Translations under genes and position numbers: made by a program
Part shown: positions 23,485 to 35,026 of the stretch, in pieces
Layout of the letters: each line of letters opens with the position of its first letter
Position numbering within the stretch: position 1 is the first letter of the stretch
Notes under the pieces: model-generated
The model's database searches: none
Seen by the model: the letters and a program-made list of their open reading frames with translations, nothing else
What the model was told of the DNA's origin: nothing
NCBI GenBank assembly: GCA_018902385.1
Contig: JABSSW010000037.1
Coordinates: 62,001 to 126,000, forward strand
DNA from: Physcia stellaris
Taxonomy: Eukaryota > Ascomycota > Lecanoromycetes > Caliciales > Physciaceae
DNA: 64,000 bases
Direction of reading: 5' to 3'

Positions 23485-23850
23485 TTAACTTAGGGCGATT
23501 GCGGGCCGAGAGCAGAGGACTTCGTCTTTGAAGCTGACCGCTTCACTCACTGTCATGGTCTGGAAATGGCCACGGTCCTTCTTTACCGCGGTTAGCTTTG
23601 ATGTCTGCGAGGTTAGAGTCGCGGTCCAGGGCGTCTGGATGAATTTCAATCTACGCTGAACGTACCTGGGAGATGTCTCTTTCACTCGAGGCGGGTTTGT
23701 CAAGACGCTCAATATCACACCCCTCAGCAGAACGAAGATTCACCTTCGGGATAGGTTTCGTCGGCCAGAACACAGGGGTGTAAGGTCTTTCTCTTTGGGT
23801 TGGTGTTTTTTTGGTTCTGCATCTTGGTCGCTGTGAGTGTTTGAATTTCC
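23485..23850 (-). CDS. Possible small spliced hypothetical gene (partial)
   Basis: On the minus strand a frame reading FWPTKPIPKVNL...SSERDISQ meets a GTACGT donor at 23665. It continues in frame after a CCTCGCAG acceptor (exon 23485-23604) as TSKLTAVKKDRGHF...PAIALS, ending in TAA. The intron is 61 bp and phase 0. The start is not resolved; a plausible acceptor lies upstream near 23840. The product is short, charged and of unknown function. The paired splice signals and continued frame are the only support. Confidence 0.35.
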
Positions 23851-24165
23851 CTTGTCTCCCTGCACGTCAAGATTCTTCGCTGACATCTCAGAAGCCTAAA
23901 GTCAACTAGCATTCTGGCGCTGGCGCTCGTGTTGTTAGAAGGCCGACGCCAGATCAAACCCGTACAAGTAGGTACATGTGAAATGGCCGTCTGAAGGGTC
24001 GAAATACCAACAGCCTACATAAGCAAGGTGTAGCCTCGCAAGCAGACGATGCGAAAGTGACAAGGAATCCTCGACGGTGCGAGACTGATATGAATCAGGT
24101 TGAATGCGCGCCCACTTGACAGAGACTTGCGTGTACAAGATCCAGGCCGAGCTAGGCAGCCATTA

Positions 24166-24670
24166 TATTAAGAGGTTACGTCTGTACCTACTCCCTATTT
24201 TCTACATCCCACATCCCATTTTCCTACACACACTCCCATGCCCTAATCCTACTCCGCATATCCGCATACTTTACTCGCACTCCCTCTCAAATAACAACAA
24301 CAACAATACTTTCGAATTTCGATTTCTTATCATCTCCACATAAAGATCGAAATCACTGTATACTCGCATTTGTATGACAGTTATGCTCGTTGTATGCATA
24401 TGTAAGGTAGTAAGGTAATTTGTTCGAGAAGATTGAGAACACTTTACTCGTCAGACGTGCGACACAGCAAATATTTTGAATCGTCTCTCAATCAATTTCG
24501 ACGATACAATTCGCGATCGCATGAGTATCACATGCGAAATATGCGAAAACCTCACCATCATGATACGAAATAGTTGGTATAACTGTAGGGCTAGGGCATG
24601 GGAGTGTGTGTAGGAAAATAGGGGGTGAGATGCAGAAAATAGGGTGTGACTACAGTAAGAACCTAATAAG
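24166..24670. mobile_element. MITE, family 2, about 500 bp
   Basis: Long terminal inverted repeats: the left arm (about 24166-24254, with CCCTATTTTCTACATCCCA and CCTACACACACTCCCATGCC) matches the reverse complement of the right arm (about 24586-24670). The arms differ mainly by transitions. The centre is AT-richer and non-coding. Ends are approximate and no target duplication was resolved. A non-autonomous DNA transposon is the likeliest reading. Confidence 0.6.
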
Positions 24671-25185
24671 AACCCCACTTGAGGCTCTAGATGGCGGGCA
24701 CCATGGGCAAGAAGTCGCTTCCTATTTGGTGTTATTCCACTGCCGACTTGCAGGAGTCCCTACTACTGCAGTAGCGACAAAAGAAGCAGCGCCAGTGGCA
24801 ACAGCATCCACAGTACTGGAGCCTGCATAGTCAATTACCCACCCAAATTGGCCGCCAATAAATAAGACTGAGATCAACAGCTTACATTTAATCGAATCAT
24901 GCCTAGAGTAATCGGTCATGATTTCTCGTAGGTCTCGTGAGGTTTTCAAAAAGTGTTCGGCCTTGCGCGATCTTCGGTGACTCGATCTGCGGAAGAGCTG
25001 GCGAAAGAACGCAAGAGCGGCTGTAAACTTGAACAGCTTCAGCAGTAAGCGAGATCGGCCATGTCGCAATCATGATTCTCTCCAAAGCCCATCTCATGAC
25101 ATTCGGTACAAGTTCAATAAAGTCTTCGTTGATGTTTACCCATTGAAGCGAGGGCGCCGGTGTTGATCGGAGTGCTCGAACAAAG
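24671..25185. other. Intergenic, nothing recognised
   Basis: Between the MITE and the secreted protein gene; no supported gene. Confidence 0.4.
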
Positions 25186-25779
25186 ATGATGCTATACATT
25201 ATCTTGCCGTTCATCTTCTTCAGGATTTCTTTGTCGCAATCATTGCAATGCTTCGATCCGCCTCAAGATCCTCTTCCAGCACCTGCTCACTGCCAACACC
25301 TCTCCAACGTCCTTGCGTACGCCGCCAGGATTCCCAGTAAGAATATTCGAAAAGACTGGGGACGAGGCCTTCCTAGCACCGCTTTCACCGAGAAACTACC
25401 GAAACTCTTTTGGCTCGCAGGTCGTCCGATTCCCAGTACTTGCGGTATAGACATTGACGCCGGACCCGGTCATCCGTTGGCCGTTGAAAAGTTCGATCTG
25501 ATGGATATCGCTGTTGCGGCCGAGAAAATATTGAGAATCTGTCTGTATGGTAGAAGCCAGATTGGATCGGAGCCGTTGGGCCCAACGAAGCATGTGCTCG
25601 CGAGTATGCGCCGGATAAATCCACCTGGACTCCTTGATCAGGTGGAAAGTGGAGTGGAAATCATGAGGTTTAAGAACGGAATGAGATTATATGCTATGTC
25701 AGTCAATGCTACGAAGCCGATGATACAAAGGGTGTTCAACGAGTCTCATTCGAGCAGCGCTTTGGTGGATTACTCGTAG
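25186..25779 (+). CDS. Small secreted cysteine-containing protein
   Basis: A 197-residue protein with an N-terminal signal peptide (MMLYIILPFIFFRISLSQS, cleavage near residue 18-20). Four cysteines follow, near residues 22, 36, 87 and 118. The layout C-F-x-P-P, C-x-x-L, W-G-R, LP, C-G-I-D-I-D, D-I-x-x-A-A-E-K-I-L-x-x-C is a common arrangement in uncharacterised ascomycete secreted proteins. It resembles the protein at 736-1335. No enzyme domain is recognised. The gene is intronless and complete. Secretion is inferred from the signal peptide. The frame overlaps nothing else and sits between a MITE and a foldback element, a repeat-rich setting often seen for fast-evolving secreted proteins. Confidence 0.7.
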   Translation: MMLYIILPFIFFRISLSQSLQCFDPPQDPLPAPAHCQHLSNVLAYAARIPSKNIRKDWGRGLPSTAFTEKLPKLFWLAGRPIPSTCGIDIDAGPGHPLAVEKFDLMDIAVAAEKILRICLYGRSQIGSEPLGPTKHVLASMRRINPPGLLDQVESGVEIMRFKNGMRLYAMSVNATKPMIQRVFNESHSSSALVDYS

Positions 25780-26859
25780 AATAGTGGTGAATACTTAATG
25801 AAGCAGCTCAGTATCGTGTATCTTGCTACTACAAAAAGACACTCGGGAATGGTCGATCGATTGGAGGCGAAAGAGATAAAAGAAACGAGAAGGGTCAGGT
25901 TGGAACCTCTGATATTTAGTGCATACTTCTCAATAGTTTGAGAATACAAGGCAGCAATGGTTCGTTGCCCTAGAAGGGTTTCCCGGCTCGTCAAAGATTC
26001 CAATTACTGAGAGGTTTTCGCAGGGTTGCCGTCTCCACCATCCGACCTTGGATTAGCTGAGTCTACTGCTGAGGCGTAGCGGTATCTATGTCGCTTTTCT
26101 TGTACTCAGCGTATGCTGAACCTCACCCAAAGTAGCGTTTCGCCATGGTCCTTTGTGAGAGGAATTGAAGCGCTTCCAGGATCAGTGGATGCTTGGATTT
26201 CCCTTTTGGCCGTAACGACGTAGGATAAACGGAACCCAGCTAGTTTGCACGTACAACTTGAGAACGCCTTGATTGATACATATTCGAATGGTGTATCCGA
26301 TGTGGCTGCAACGTCTTGACTTTGGATCCTTTTTTTGCTTTAGTAATTCCCACCCTTTGCGTCACCTTGTTGAAACCTTTCAATCCAGAAAGATGCGTTC
26401 AAGAACCATTGGTGAAATCTAGAAGTCCCAACAGCTGCTTTTGGAATTCATCCTTGCGCCGAGGGAACTAGAGTCACATCACGCACTTGGGCGAGATACC
26501 TCCTCACTCACCGTTCTCGCAAGCTAGCATCAATTAGATATAAAAGAGCGGTTGCCCATGATTCCCAATACGTAAGAAACCAGCAGGAGAGACCGCCGTC
26601 ATACATGATAGGGGACAAAGATAATCCTAACTTGAATTTGCTTTACTTGTTGGACGAGAACATAAGGCCAATTTTCATCGGTCATTGTTACAATGAAAGG
26701 AATAGCGCTGTGGAAGTATTTAGGTGAGCCATGCCGTGGTTCTCATCATTATTCAGTGAGTGAGGTACTCATATGTTCAAGGAACGTCGCCCCGTTTTGC
26801 TATTGCGGAGGAAAAAGGCAAGCATAGCCGCGACGGCGGCTAGAGGCGCCAATCTTGGC
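25780..26859. other. Intergenic, nothing recognised
   Basis: About 1.1 kb with only short frames; no supported gene or RNA. Confidence 0.4.
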
Positions 26860-27286
26860 ATTTAGCGTGGAAAAAACGCTTGCGAATGCTTGGCATCCTC
26901 GTCCCGGGACCCCCCCTCCCAAATTTGTATGGTAGTAACCTGAGAGGAATTTTCAATTGATGTTTTAACCACCTTTTCAAGTATACAAATCGTTGAAGTC
27001 ATGAATACTTCTGTATAGCCGTTTCTTGGTGTTGCAGACATGCCTTTTCGCAAAATCTTAGGGTTAACCCTAAGTCTTGTTTGGGAGGCATTGGATGAAA
27101 AATCGATAAAACAACACCAAGAAACGGCTATACAGGAATATTTATGGCCTCAACGATTTGTATACTTGAAAAGTTCGTTAAAACATCAATTGAAAATTCC
27201 TCTCAGGTTACTACCATACAAATTTGGGAGGGGGGGTCCCGGGACGAGGATGCCAAGCATTCGCAAGCGTTTTTTCCACGCTAAAT
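26860..27286. mobile_element. Foldback / long-TIR element
   Basis: Two arms of about 175-180 bp, 26860-27035 and 27105-27286, are inverted copies of each other. The outer ends are ATTTAGCGTGG and CCACGCTAAAT, and each arm carries a run of seven C (or G) next to GTCCCGGGAC. The arms are about 90 per cent alike, with most differences being transitions. The 70-bp loop includes the perfect 18-bp palindrome at 27057-27074 built from TTAGGG and CCCTAA. Non-coding. It lies 170 bp upstream of the mitochondrial L2 start codon, so it occupies that gene's promoter region. Confidence 0.8.
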
Positions 27287-27459
27287 ATCTACAAGTACTT
27301 TGATTGAGATGACAAGACTTAAAGTCAGTACTAGTCGTCTCCAGAAGCCAGCAAGCTGCTCGAGCCAATATCTCGCTTCCAATCCGAATCTTGACTGGAT
27401 CCTGGGATATATGGAAGCTTGAATCCTCCTCAATTGGCCTCCCCCCCCAATACACAACA

Positions 27460-28663
27460 ATGCTCCAACCACGAATACGACCTCAAACCCTCTCCCACCG
27501 TCTCCCTTTCCTCTACCCATCCCTCGCCCTCCGCAACTACGCATCCCAAGGCCACCACCACCCCGACCACTCCGAAGGCGTCCCCCCTCCACCACCCCTA
27601 ACCGTAACCTCCACCACCCCCTCCCAACCCTACGTCCGCGAATCCGACTCGGAACTCAACGGCATCCGAACCTACAAGCCGCGCACCCCGGGTGTCCGCC
27701 ATCTCCGCCGGCCCATAAACGACCACCTGTGGAAAGGCCGCCCCTTCAAAGCCCTCACCTTCCCGCGCAAAGGCCACGGCATCGGCGGACGCAACGTGAC
27801 CGGGCACATCACCATGCGACATCGCGGCGGAGGCCACAAACGCCGGATCCGGATGGTGGACTTCGATCGCTGGGAGCCGGGCAAGCACACCGTCGAGCGA
27901 ATCGAGTATGACCCCGGCCGGAGCGCGCATATCGCGCTGTTGAAACGGAACGAGACGGGGAAACTGAGCTATATCATTGCGCCGCAGGGGATGCGGGCGG
28001 GCGAGGTGGTGGAGAGCTTTCGGCAGGGGGTGCCGCAGGAGTTGCTGGATTCGCTGGGCGGGTCGACGGATGCGGGCATGATTGCCAGCAAGACGGCGTG
28101 GAGGGGCAATTGTTTGCCGTTGCATATGATCCCGTCTGGGACCATCGTCTACTGCGTCGGGTTATACAATGGGAAGGGGGCGCAGCTGTGTCGCTCTGCG
28201 GGCACGTTTGGGATGGTGGTGAATAAGAACGATGAGGATATAAAGAAGAGGCTGTATGTCGATGTGAGGCTGAAAAGCGGGGAAGTGAGGATGATTCACC
28301 GCAATGCGTGCGCGACGGTTGGGATCGCGAGCAACAGCAACCATTTCCGGAGGCAGTTGGGGAAGGCTGGACGGAGCAGGTGGCTCGGGATTAGGCCCAC
28401 GGTTAGAGGTCTGGCGATGAATGCTAACGAGCATCCGCACGGAGGAGGAAGAGGGAAGAGTAAGGGCAATGTGATCAGTCAGAGTATATGGGGGACTTTG
28501 GTATGTATCCCGATCTCGAAAACTTGGGCTTGGCGGCTGACCGTCATACTAGGCAAAAGGAGGCTTCAAGACGAGGAAGAAGTCGAACGTCAATCGCTTT
28601 GTGGTTACACCCAGGCCACAGGGGACCAGACCAAAGGCAGAGAAAAAGAGTCGAAAGAAATAG
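27460..28663 (+). CDS. RML2: Mitochondrial large-subunit ribosomal protein uL2m
   Basis: Mitochondrial ribosomal protein L2, a core protein of the 54S subunit next to the peptidyl-transferase centre. Exon 1 is 27460-28500 and exon 2 is 28553-28663, with a 52-bp phase-0 intron (GTATGT donor, ACTAG acceptor). The protein has 383 residues. An N-terminal targeting peptide is followed by the L2 signature GRNVTGHITMRHRGGGHKRR. The C-terminal domain has the diagnostic RGLAMNANEHPHGGGRGKSK, including the conserved functional His, and the protein ends in a Lys/Arg-rich tail (KAEKKSRKK). The ATG at 27460 was preferred over the in-frame one at 27391 because it begins a basic presequence and follows a C-rich leader. 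The gene is intact. Confidence 0.95.
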
Positions 28664-29058
28664 AATGTCCATCTGCTCGGTCTTATACTTCCAAAGCGGG
28701 AAACATGTTTCGACATCCAAGTCGACGTACTGTATATTTATGCAAGACACATCAGCAATCGTTGTGTATACTAGACATGCAACCGTGAGACAAGCAAGCA
28801 ATTGAGCGTAGGATATAGCGTTTCAAGAGAAGAGTATGTACAGCAGCGCACCATCCTCTAGCAACACTCCGACCCCACCATTTTCAGGAAATGATAAAAG
28901 CAAAGCAAGAGCCTATGAAGCAGCCATGCCTGAAAACCTCAACCTGCAGGTATAGAACTTTTCGTCGTAACTTCGTATCCGTCAATGTTGAATCGACTAT
29001 GTATGAACATCCGTTGAGAAACCTGTCCCCATCTCCCTTCTCCCTATTCGTCGTCCTC
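28664..29058. other. Convergent 3' intergenic
   Basis: Between the 3' ends of the L2 and Opi3 genes; nothing else is seen. Confidence 0.4.
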
Positions 29059-30019
29059 TCATTGCGCCTTCTTCCCTCCCCTCCGCTCCCTCTCCCTCTT
29101 CGCATAAATCTCGCTCGTAAAAGGACTATATCAGCATCAGCCCATCATCCACTCAAAGCCTCCCCTCACGCCCACAATCCCCATCTCCCAATCTCCGCAC
29201 CCAAATCTCAAACCCTGAAAAAAAAAAGAACGAGAAGAACTCACTCCTCAAACCCCAGCGCAACCAAATAAACCGCCAGCACCTCCCCCGTCAACAACAC
29301 CCCCGCCGGCTTCCCATACAGCAGCGCGGTGCCCAGGAAGCTCATCGCGCTGCCATAGTACATGGGTGCGCCCGTAATATTGAACGGGAAGCTGGTGACG
29401 GGCTCGTCCATCAGGATGCCGAAGTAGTCGCCCAGGTAGGTGCCTGTGATGCCGAGGGCCCAGGTGCTGGAGAGGACGAGGGTGTTGCCCGCGGCGAGGA
29501 GGAGGTAGGCCGGGAGGGGGAGGTGGAAGGTTGGGGTGTAGGGTTGGGCGTCTAGGGCGGATTTGTAGCTGTGGGAGGGGAAGGGGGGTTGTTAGCTTTG
29601 GTGATGGAGGGGGGCGGGGTGGTGAGAGGGAGGAGAGGAGGAGGGGGAGGTACAGGTAGTCTCGGAAGAGGCCGAGGGAGAAAATTGTCACGGCGAGGGC
29701 GTAGCAGGCGCGGAGAGAATTGCCATTGAAGAGGCGGGTGAGGATGTGGTTGTGGTACTCTGCCAGCATTAGGTCCAGTGAATGGAATATATGGAGGGGG
29801 AAAGGCTTACCTTGACGGGCTACCGTGCTATGTGATCAAACAGTTCGTTAGAGATTATGGGTGACTTCAGCTGGGGTAGAGACACGCACTTCCAGAAGGT
29901 GGGATTAAATGCAATGGCGAGAGCAGAGACTGGAGTGGATTGAATGAGCGTTTTTTGCAGGGACTTCAAGGAGGCTTACCGTAGAGCGACGTCTGGGAGA
30001 AGTCTATGAGTTGGTCCAT
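29059..30019 (-). CDS. OPI3: Phospholipid methyltransferase, Opi3 type
   Basis: Methylene-fatty-acyl-phospholipid synthase, the ER-membrane enzyme that makes the last two S-adenosylmethionine-dependent methylations from phosphatidylethanolamine to phosphatidylcholine. The coding sequence was assembled from ATG 30019 through five short introns to TGA at 29059-29061, giving about 193 residues (yeast Opi3 has 206). The order is MDQLIDFSQTSLY, a first membrane helix ending AFNPTFWN, then VARQEYHNHILTR and the FSLGLFRDYLYKSALD segment. Next come the core STWALGITGTYLGDYFGIL and NITGAPMYYGSAMSFLG, which bind the methyl donor, and a final helix with tail EIYAKRERERR. All conserved blocks are present. 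The last exon (29059-29112) is tiny and is easily missed; without it the protein would end early at 29241. Confidence 0.92.
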
Positions 30020-30263
30020 TCTGATTCAAGAAGCAGCGAGAGCATTCAAATGGCTCTGGAGGGCGAAAATGAATATCAAATGGGACATGCCTTGCGTTCT
30101 CAATTTTCGCTAAGGATGACGTTCGGTTGCATGACCAGGGTTGCAAAAGCAAGTCATGGCATGTGAACCAAAAGCCATTTACTATTTTAACTCTTTGCAC
30201 AGTCATTTATAACTTAAGTTCTCTAGATATGGCCATCTCATATGGTTGTAGGTCTGACATGGT

Positions 30264-32143
30264 TCATTGAGCTCTCGTTTTCCGGGTCTTCTTCCCCTGA
30301 GTCGCGACATCCTCTTCTTCATCGTCATGTCCTTTCTTCAAATCTTCCTCTAGTCCCCATTCTTCTTTGTCATACCAGTCCTCGCCATCACTCATTTCGC
30401 CAACATGTCCTTCTGCTTTACACCATTTGAATACCGTCTTTCTCATACGGTCCGCTCGCAGTAAGCCGTCGTAGAGCTTAATAGCACCGCGAACCACTTC
30501 CTCTTGTTTCTGCACGTAGGCAATCAATATTCGGCGGGTTTCTTCTGCTTCGTGACTCGGAAGGCCGAGATCTCGATCAGGTAGAGCAGTGTCGGGAATC
30601 TGGTACAACGGATGTATCGTAGGTGGCACCCATGATACTGACGAAGCGGACCGTGTGCGAGATGATGCTGAATTATCTGATACGGCTTGAGCTTGCGCTC
30701 TGGTGGTCATGCGATGCGGAGCGGGCTGCGAGTCAGGCTGATTGCCTCCGGAGCGCTCGTCATCAATCATTTCTATGTCTTCGGGCACTGCACCGTTGGA
30801 TCTGCCGTCGACAACGACATCATCTTCCTTGCCTCCTTCATCCCCTTCTTCGTCAAGCTTCAAGCTTTCAGGACTTGGCAAGACGCCATCCTTATGATCT
30901 GGGTTCTCTGTATCGAGTGGATTAGGTGATGGTAAAGAGACCAAAGGTGGTTGATTTTCCTCTCCATCCAATTTTGAAGGTTCAGTGGGAGCAATCTTTG
31001 CGTCTTCCAATCCATCATCATCTTTCCGCCGTGGGTTCTCAGAGAGCGTCTCGGTGCTAGCTGTCATATCACTTGGTCCCACGAATTCTTCGTTCGCGAC
31101 TGGTCCCTCTTCATGCCTAGATTCAGCTATACCTGGAGTAGGATCTGTTACGGAATGCGCAGCTGATGTAGCCTTGATAATATCTTCCAGGCCCTGCTGG
31201 ACTTGTGTATCCTCCAAAAGGGGTATTTCAACGTTGTTCGCTGCAGCTTCTAGGTCTGAAAGCCCGTGGCCGTCGAACGACCCACGACTTGCCCCGTTTA
31301 GAACACGACCTGGAAGCTTATCCGCGAGCAGACTCCTCCGGTTGCTATCTGCAGAACGGATGTGCAGCTTTGCTGTCATCACAGTCTTGTATACTGGCTC
31401 CGTATCGAAGATGACAGCATCGAGTTCAGAGTGTAAGATCCCGCACGACGTAAAACTTTCGTCGCCTCGAAACTTGGTCAGCAGGTTCTTTACGGCGTGC
31501 AAAGCTTTCCGTTCGCGATGTAACATGCTACAGGCTTCTTCTGTCATATTACTCAAGGTCTTGGAGGTGTACGGTATTGAAAGCGAAGGATGGGTTGGCA
31601 GGTCTGCAGCGGAAGTCAAAGGTGCGAGAAGTTCTAGCAAGATCTGATTAGCAAAGTGCCAGGTCAGTGGAATGCAAAATATCTCTGTACCTTCGATCTT
31701 AATGTGGCTATATGGATTTCGTCGCGCCACGTCGATGTCCGCTTCCTCGTCTACCTCGTCATCGTCAAGCTCGTCACCATCCTCATCGTAACGCTTCGGA
31801 TTGCGCCTAAGTATGGTTCTCTGGTAACCAGCATGGGTGATTCGCTGCGACCTCTATATCAATTCCATGCTCGGGATCCAAGTTGACTGTACCTACCCTT
31901 TTGTATACTTGTGGACCGTTCGGTCTATCCAGTTGCCCTTCATGAACGAATTCTGCCTTGCGTTTAAGTTTGTTCCCCCTGTTGGACGGTCGTTGGATCG
32001 AATCTTCTGATTCAGACGCTACATACGATACAGGTTAGCAGATGTCTGAAAACTATGCTCTGCAACTCACAGTATTGATCTCTGCCAGTAGCTCGTCGGA
32101 GGCCCGCGATCGTCTCAGCTGTGAGCGCAGCTTGGGTAGCCAT
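30264..32143 (-). CDS. RXT2: Rpd3L histone deacetylase complex subunit Rxt2
   Basis: Rxt2 is a component of the large Sin3-Rpd3 histone deacetylase co-repressor complex in the nucleus. From ATG 32143 four exons join in frame: ALTAETIAGLRRATGRDQYS; KLKRKAEFVHEGQLDR ending VYKR; RITHAGYQRTILRRNP through HIKIE; and ELLAPLTSAADLPTHPSL onward. Introns of about 47-57 bp have GTGAGT, GTAGGT and GTACAG donors. In the third, the acceptor at GCTAG (not the nearer AATCAG) keeps the conserved EELLAPLTSAADLP reading. The Rxt2 N-terminal domain covers roughly residues 20-140. The middle is acidic and disordered, and the C-terminal part has a helical segment (EETRRILIAYVQKQEE) and a basic tail. Complete by these criteria. 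The neighbouring genes are housekeeping and functionally unrelated. Confidence 0.88.
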
Positions 32144-32184
32144 AGTTCTCCCGGGCTTCCGAACTATCGCATGAACGAGCTGTT

Positions 32185-32700
32185 CTAGAGACGGTTCAGG
32201 TTGCTGGAGGCAGAACGCAGGGGCCTTTTCGATAGACGCAACAGCCCTTTGTGCGAAAAGAGGACGGGCGCTTTTGGCCCCTTCTCATTGACCGGAGGTA
32301 TTGCTGGAGTCTCTGAATAAGTCGAAAAAGTCTGCCGTTTAGTATCAGAGTTTGAAATTGTATGGAATGACAGAAGGCACTCCCTCAACCTCTCAGCCAG
32401 GCGTGGAGTCTTGTAGGCAGATTAATGCAATGTTTCGATAGCTACATGACCGCGGCTCCATTTCCGTCCTCTCAGGATCACCGTAGGGCTGAGGTGCGTC
32501 ATAGTAGAAACTGTCGCTAGATCGACCAATCATGTATTCGAACTCCGTGCGAATGGTTTGAGCCAAAAACAGTCTACAAGGTAGCTTGATGATCATTCAC
32601 GGAGCACAATATTTCGGCTTGGCAGATGTGAAAGGATAAACGTTGCTACTTACTTGCTCGCCTCTTGGACATTGGGGTCCTCCATTCAGGGATCGCATTT
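32185..32700 (-). CDS. Possible small gene, model unresolved
   Basis: On the minus strand, ATG 32700 opens MEDPNVQEASK. A GTAAGT donor follows, and after an acceptor (CTTGTAG) the frame continues LFLAQTIRTEFEYMIGRSSD and then YDAPQPY. A further donor candidate (GTGATC) comes next, but the downstream protein-like frame (RLAERLRECLLSFHTISNSD, stop near 32185) is not reached with a consensus phase. A real spliced gene is likely, since the reading is strongly protein-like. The third exon junction remains unclear. No family is recognised. It lies head-to-tail just upstream of RXT2. Confidence 0.35.
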
Positions 32701-35026
32701 CGGCCACCAAGTTTCGGCTCGCTCTTCATAGGCATAGGTTATACAGCAGTCCAAAAGCTAATCTGACCTGGGATCTGATTGATAGATACTCCGTACACAC
32801 TAGAGACAAAGTCTAGTGCCGACAAGCCATTGCGTCGAGTATCAGTCGTCTCACTTAACAGCGATGCCACACATGGTCGAATGAAGTCATCACTGTACTT
32901 ACTTGAACATGTGTCAGCGCACATGCTAACGCTAAGAGAATCAATGTGATCATTCATCAAAAGCGCACGGAGCCGGAGTCGTTACTATCTACGGTGTCCA
33001 TGGCGCTGGGACGATGTACTCCACCTCCAGCATGGAGGGTCCGGTTCGCTCCCACAGAACGGGTTCCTTTCGGATGAGTAGTTTAAGAGGATATGAGGAT
33101 AGAAGATCACTGAAAAAGAGGCAGGGAGAGATTGTTGACTTGCCACGCAGATACTATCTTGCTGTTCCCAATGCTGGAGCGAGGAGATGAGGCTCAATTG
33201 TCTGACAGCTCACTAAAGCACGGTTCACTCGCTTGTCGGATCCGGGGCGAGCTAAGATTTGGGCTTGGCGCCGCTTTCGTCAAACCGCATTCCTCCTACG
33301 ATCTAGACACTTTGTCAGCTGGGATCCTATCTTCAATTCGTCTCTTCAGACCTCCGATTGAAGCTGGCTCCACTCAAGAGCGCCATGGCTTTTGCACTTA
33401 CTAAGACCGAGGAAGGCCTGAGGACCGAGCTCAACGGCCTGGTGTAACCATTCAGTCATCTGTCCCCGTTGTCGTCAATCAGGATTGGACAATGTCAACC
33501 AGATCATGCAGAAACAGATACCTAGTCATTGCTGCCATCTAATTAAATTGTCTGCTGAAATGCAAGATGTGCAGCGCTACTGCCAAAACATTATAGCATC
33601 CTGTGAGCTGCGTCTATCCGCCTTAAATCCCGTCTCAGGCGTGTGATTGCATGTGCAGTGCGGCAAGCCGCTAGGTCGTGAACATGTTGCGGTCTGGCGA
33701 GCGTATCGGAAAATTTCTCTGAGTCGATCATGCAGCCTTTCCAGATCTCGCATCTGGATTGAAGAGTTGTGGTTCCCAATTGCCGCTTCGAGAAGCGAGG
33801 AATGTGTGCCAGCAATAGCAATATCCAGAAGATAGCCTTAATCCTGCTCGGCGCCGCACGCAGTAGTCTTATCAGAGACATACCCCAGGATATCCCCTGA
33901 CCTAGCGTGAGTGACATCGATAGGTTATCAAGATGATCCGTGAACAGGTGGGACTTGTACCCGCAACCAAGACTGGTCGGCCATCGATATGGATGTCCCC
34001 AGTCATCACTGCAGGCCTCAGGGTAAGACAAATGTACCAAATAGCGGCACACTAAACAGCAAGGCCCCGTCTGCCCGTGGCTATCCAATCTGCACTAGAA
34101 GGCTTGCTGTGTGTTGACCGCCGCATGCAATGAATTGAAATGTCCATCCTGGATGCAGACGTCAGGTGGGGTCCACGTGAGATACTCAGCTTGCGAGCGA
34201 CTCCACAATAGCCTGATATCTCGTCCCACATGAGAATTCCGCTCCCAAGCCTCCTCTTGCGGGCAGATTAAAATTAATACGGTCGTTGATGGACAGGCCT
34301 TATATCTTTCTGTGTCGCGCTTCGATCCGCCTCAAGAAGTGTAGATGGATAATGAGGCCGTGTGCTTTTCAGCCAATCCTAAGGCTCGATTGATATCTGT
34401 TTGTTCAAGACAAAGAGACATCAGGGCGAAGCCGCCGCTTCTGGAACAGCTTGAATTCGAGTAACCTGGTATTGCTACCAGAGTCCCTCTAGTTCATCAC
34501 CTACATCTCCGGATACTGATAGCTTGGTTCCAAGTGCGGCCTGCACGAAGGCTACCCGCAATAGGTTCGTTCCACTTTCTGCCGATCTACCTGCAACTCT
34601 TATCCAAGCAGGCTGCAAACCTCCTGCATCTTTTTCTTTCTTAGCTGCAAGTCTGAACCATTCAGCTGTAAGGCGACAGGAACGACAAGCAACCTAAAAC
34701 CTTCTGGAAGTCCGGGATATCAGGGACCATGACCTGCAGATAACGTTATTATATCGCAAGGTCTTCTGTTCGGAAAGCCAATTCTCCAGGTTTAACCTAT
34801 CTTTCGCCTGTGGTAGCGCACACACAATTTCCTTTAGCGCCGTCAGCATAACACAGAAGATTCCCAGCCCCTCTGACGCAAAGGCATCCAGCAATCGGTT
34901 CCAAAGGCAGAAGATAGATCAGAACCCAACGTTTCTCTGGACCGCAACGGTTCTGAACAGCGTTTTAGCGTGAAGTCTCCGACGACGACAGAACCGACAT
35001 CCTAGGGTCTTCCAGAAAGAGGAGCA
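32701..35026. other. Long intergenic, no gene recognised
   Basis: 2.3 kb with several short frames on both strands (for example 33591-34088, minus, 165 codons) but none with a recognised domain or consistent splicing. The segment from 34.9 kb onward probably holds the HMG-box gene promoter and leader. Confidence 0.4.

Noticed and set aside
27057-27074. Interstitial telomere repeat or chromosome-fusion scar
   Set aside because: Only one TTAGGG and one CCCTAA unit are present, as the palindromic centre of a foldback element. There is no repeat array.
30652-31647. Plus-strand frames opposite RXT2
   Set aside because: They are antisense shadows of the Rxt2 coding sequence.
33591-34088. 165-codon minus-strand gene
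   Set aside because: No recognised domain, no signal or splice structure, and no similarity to neighbours.
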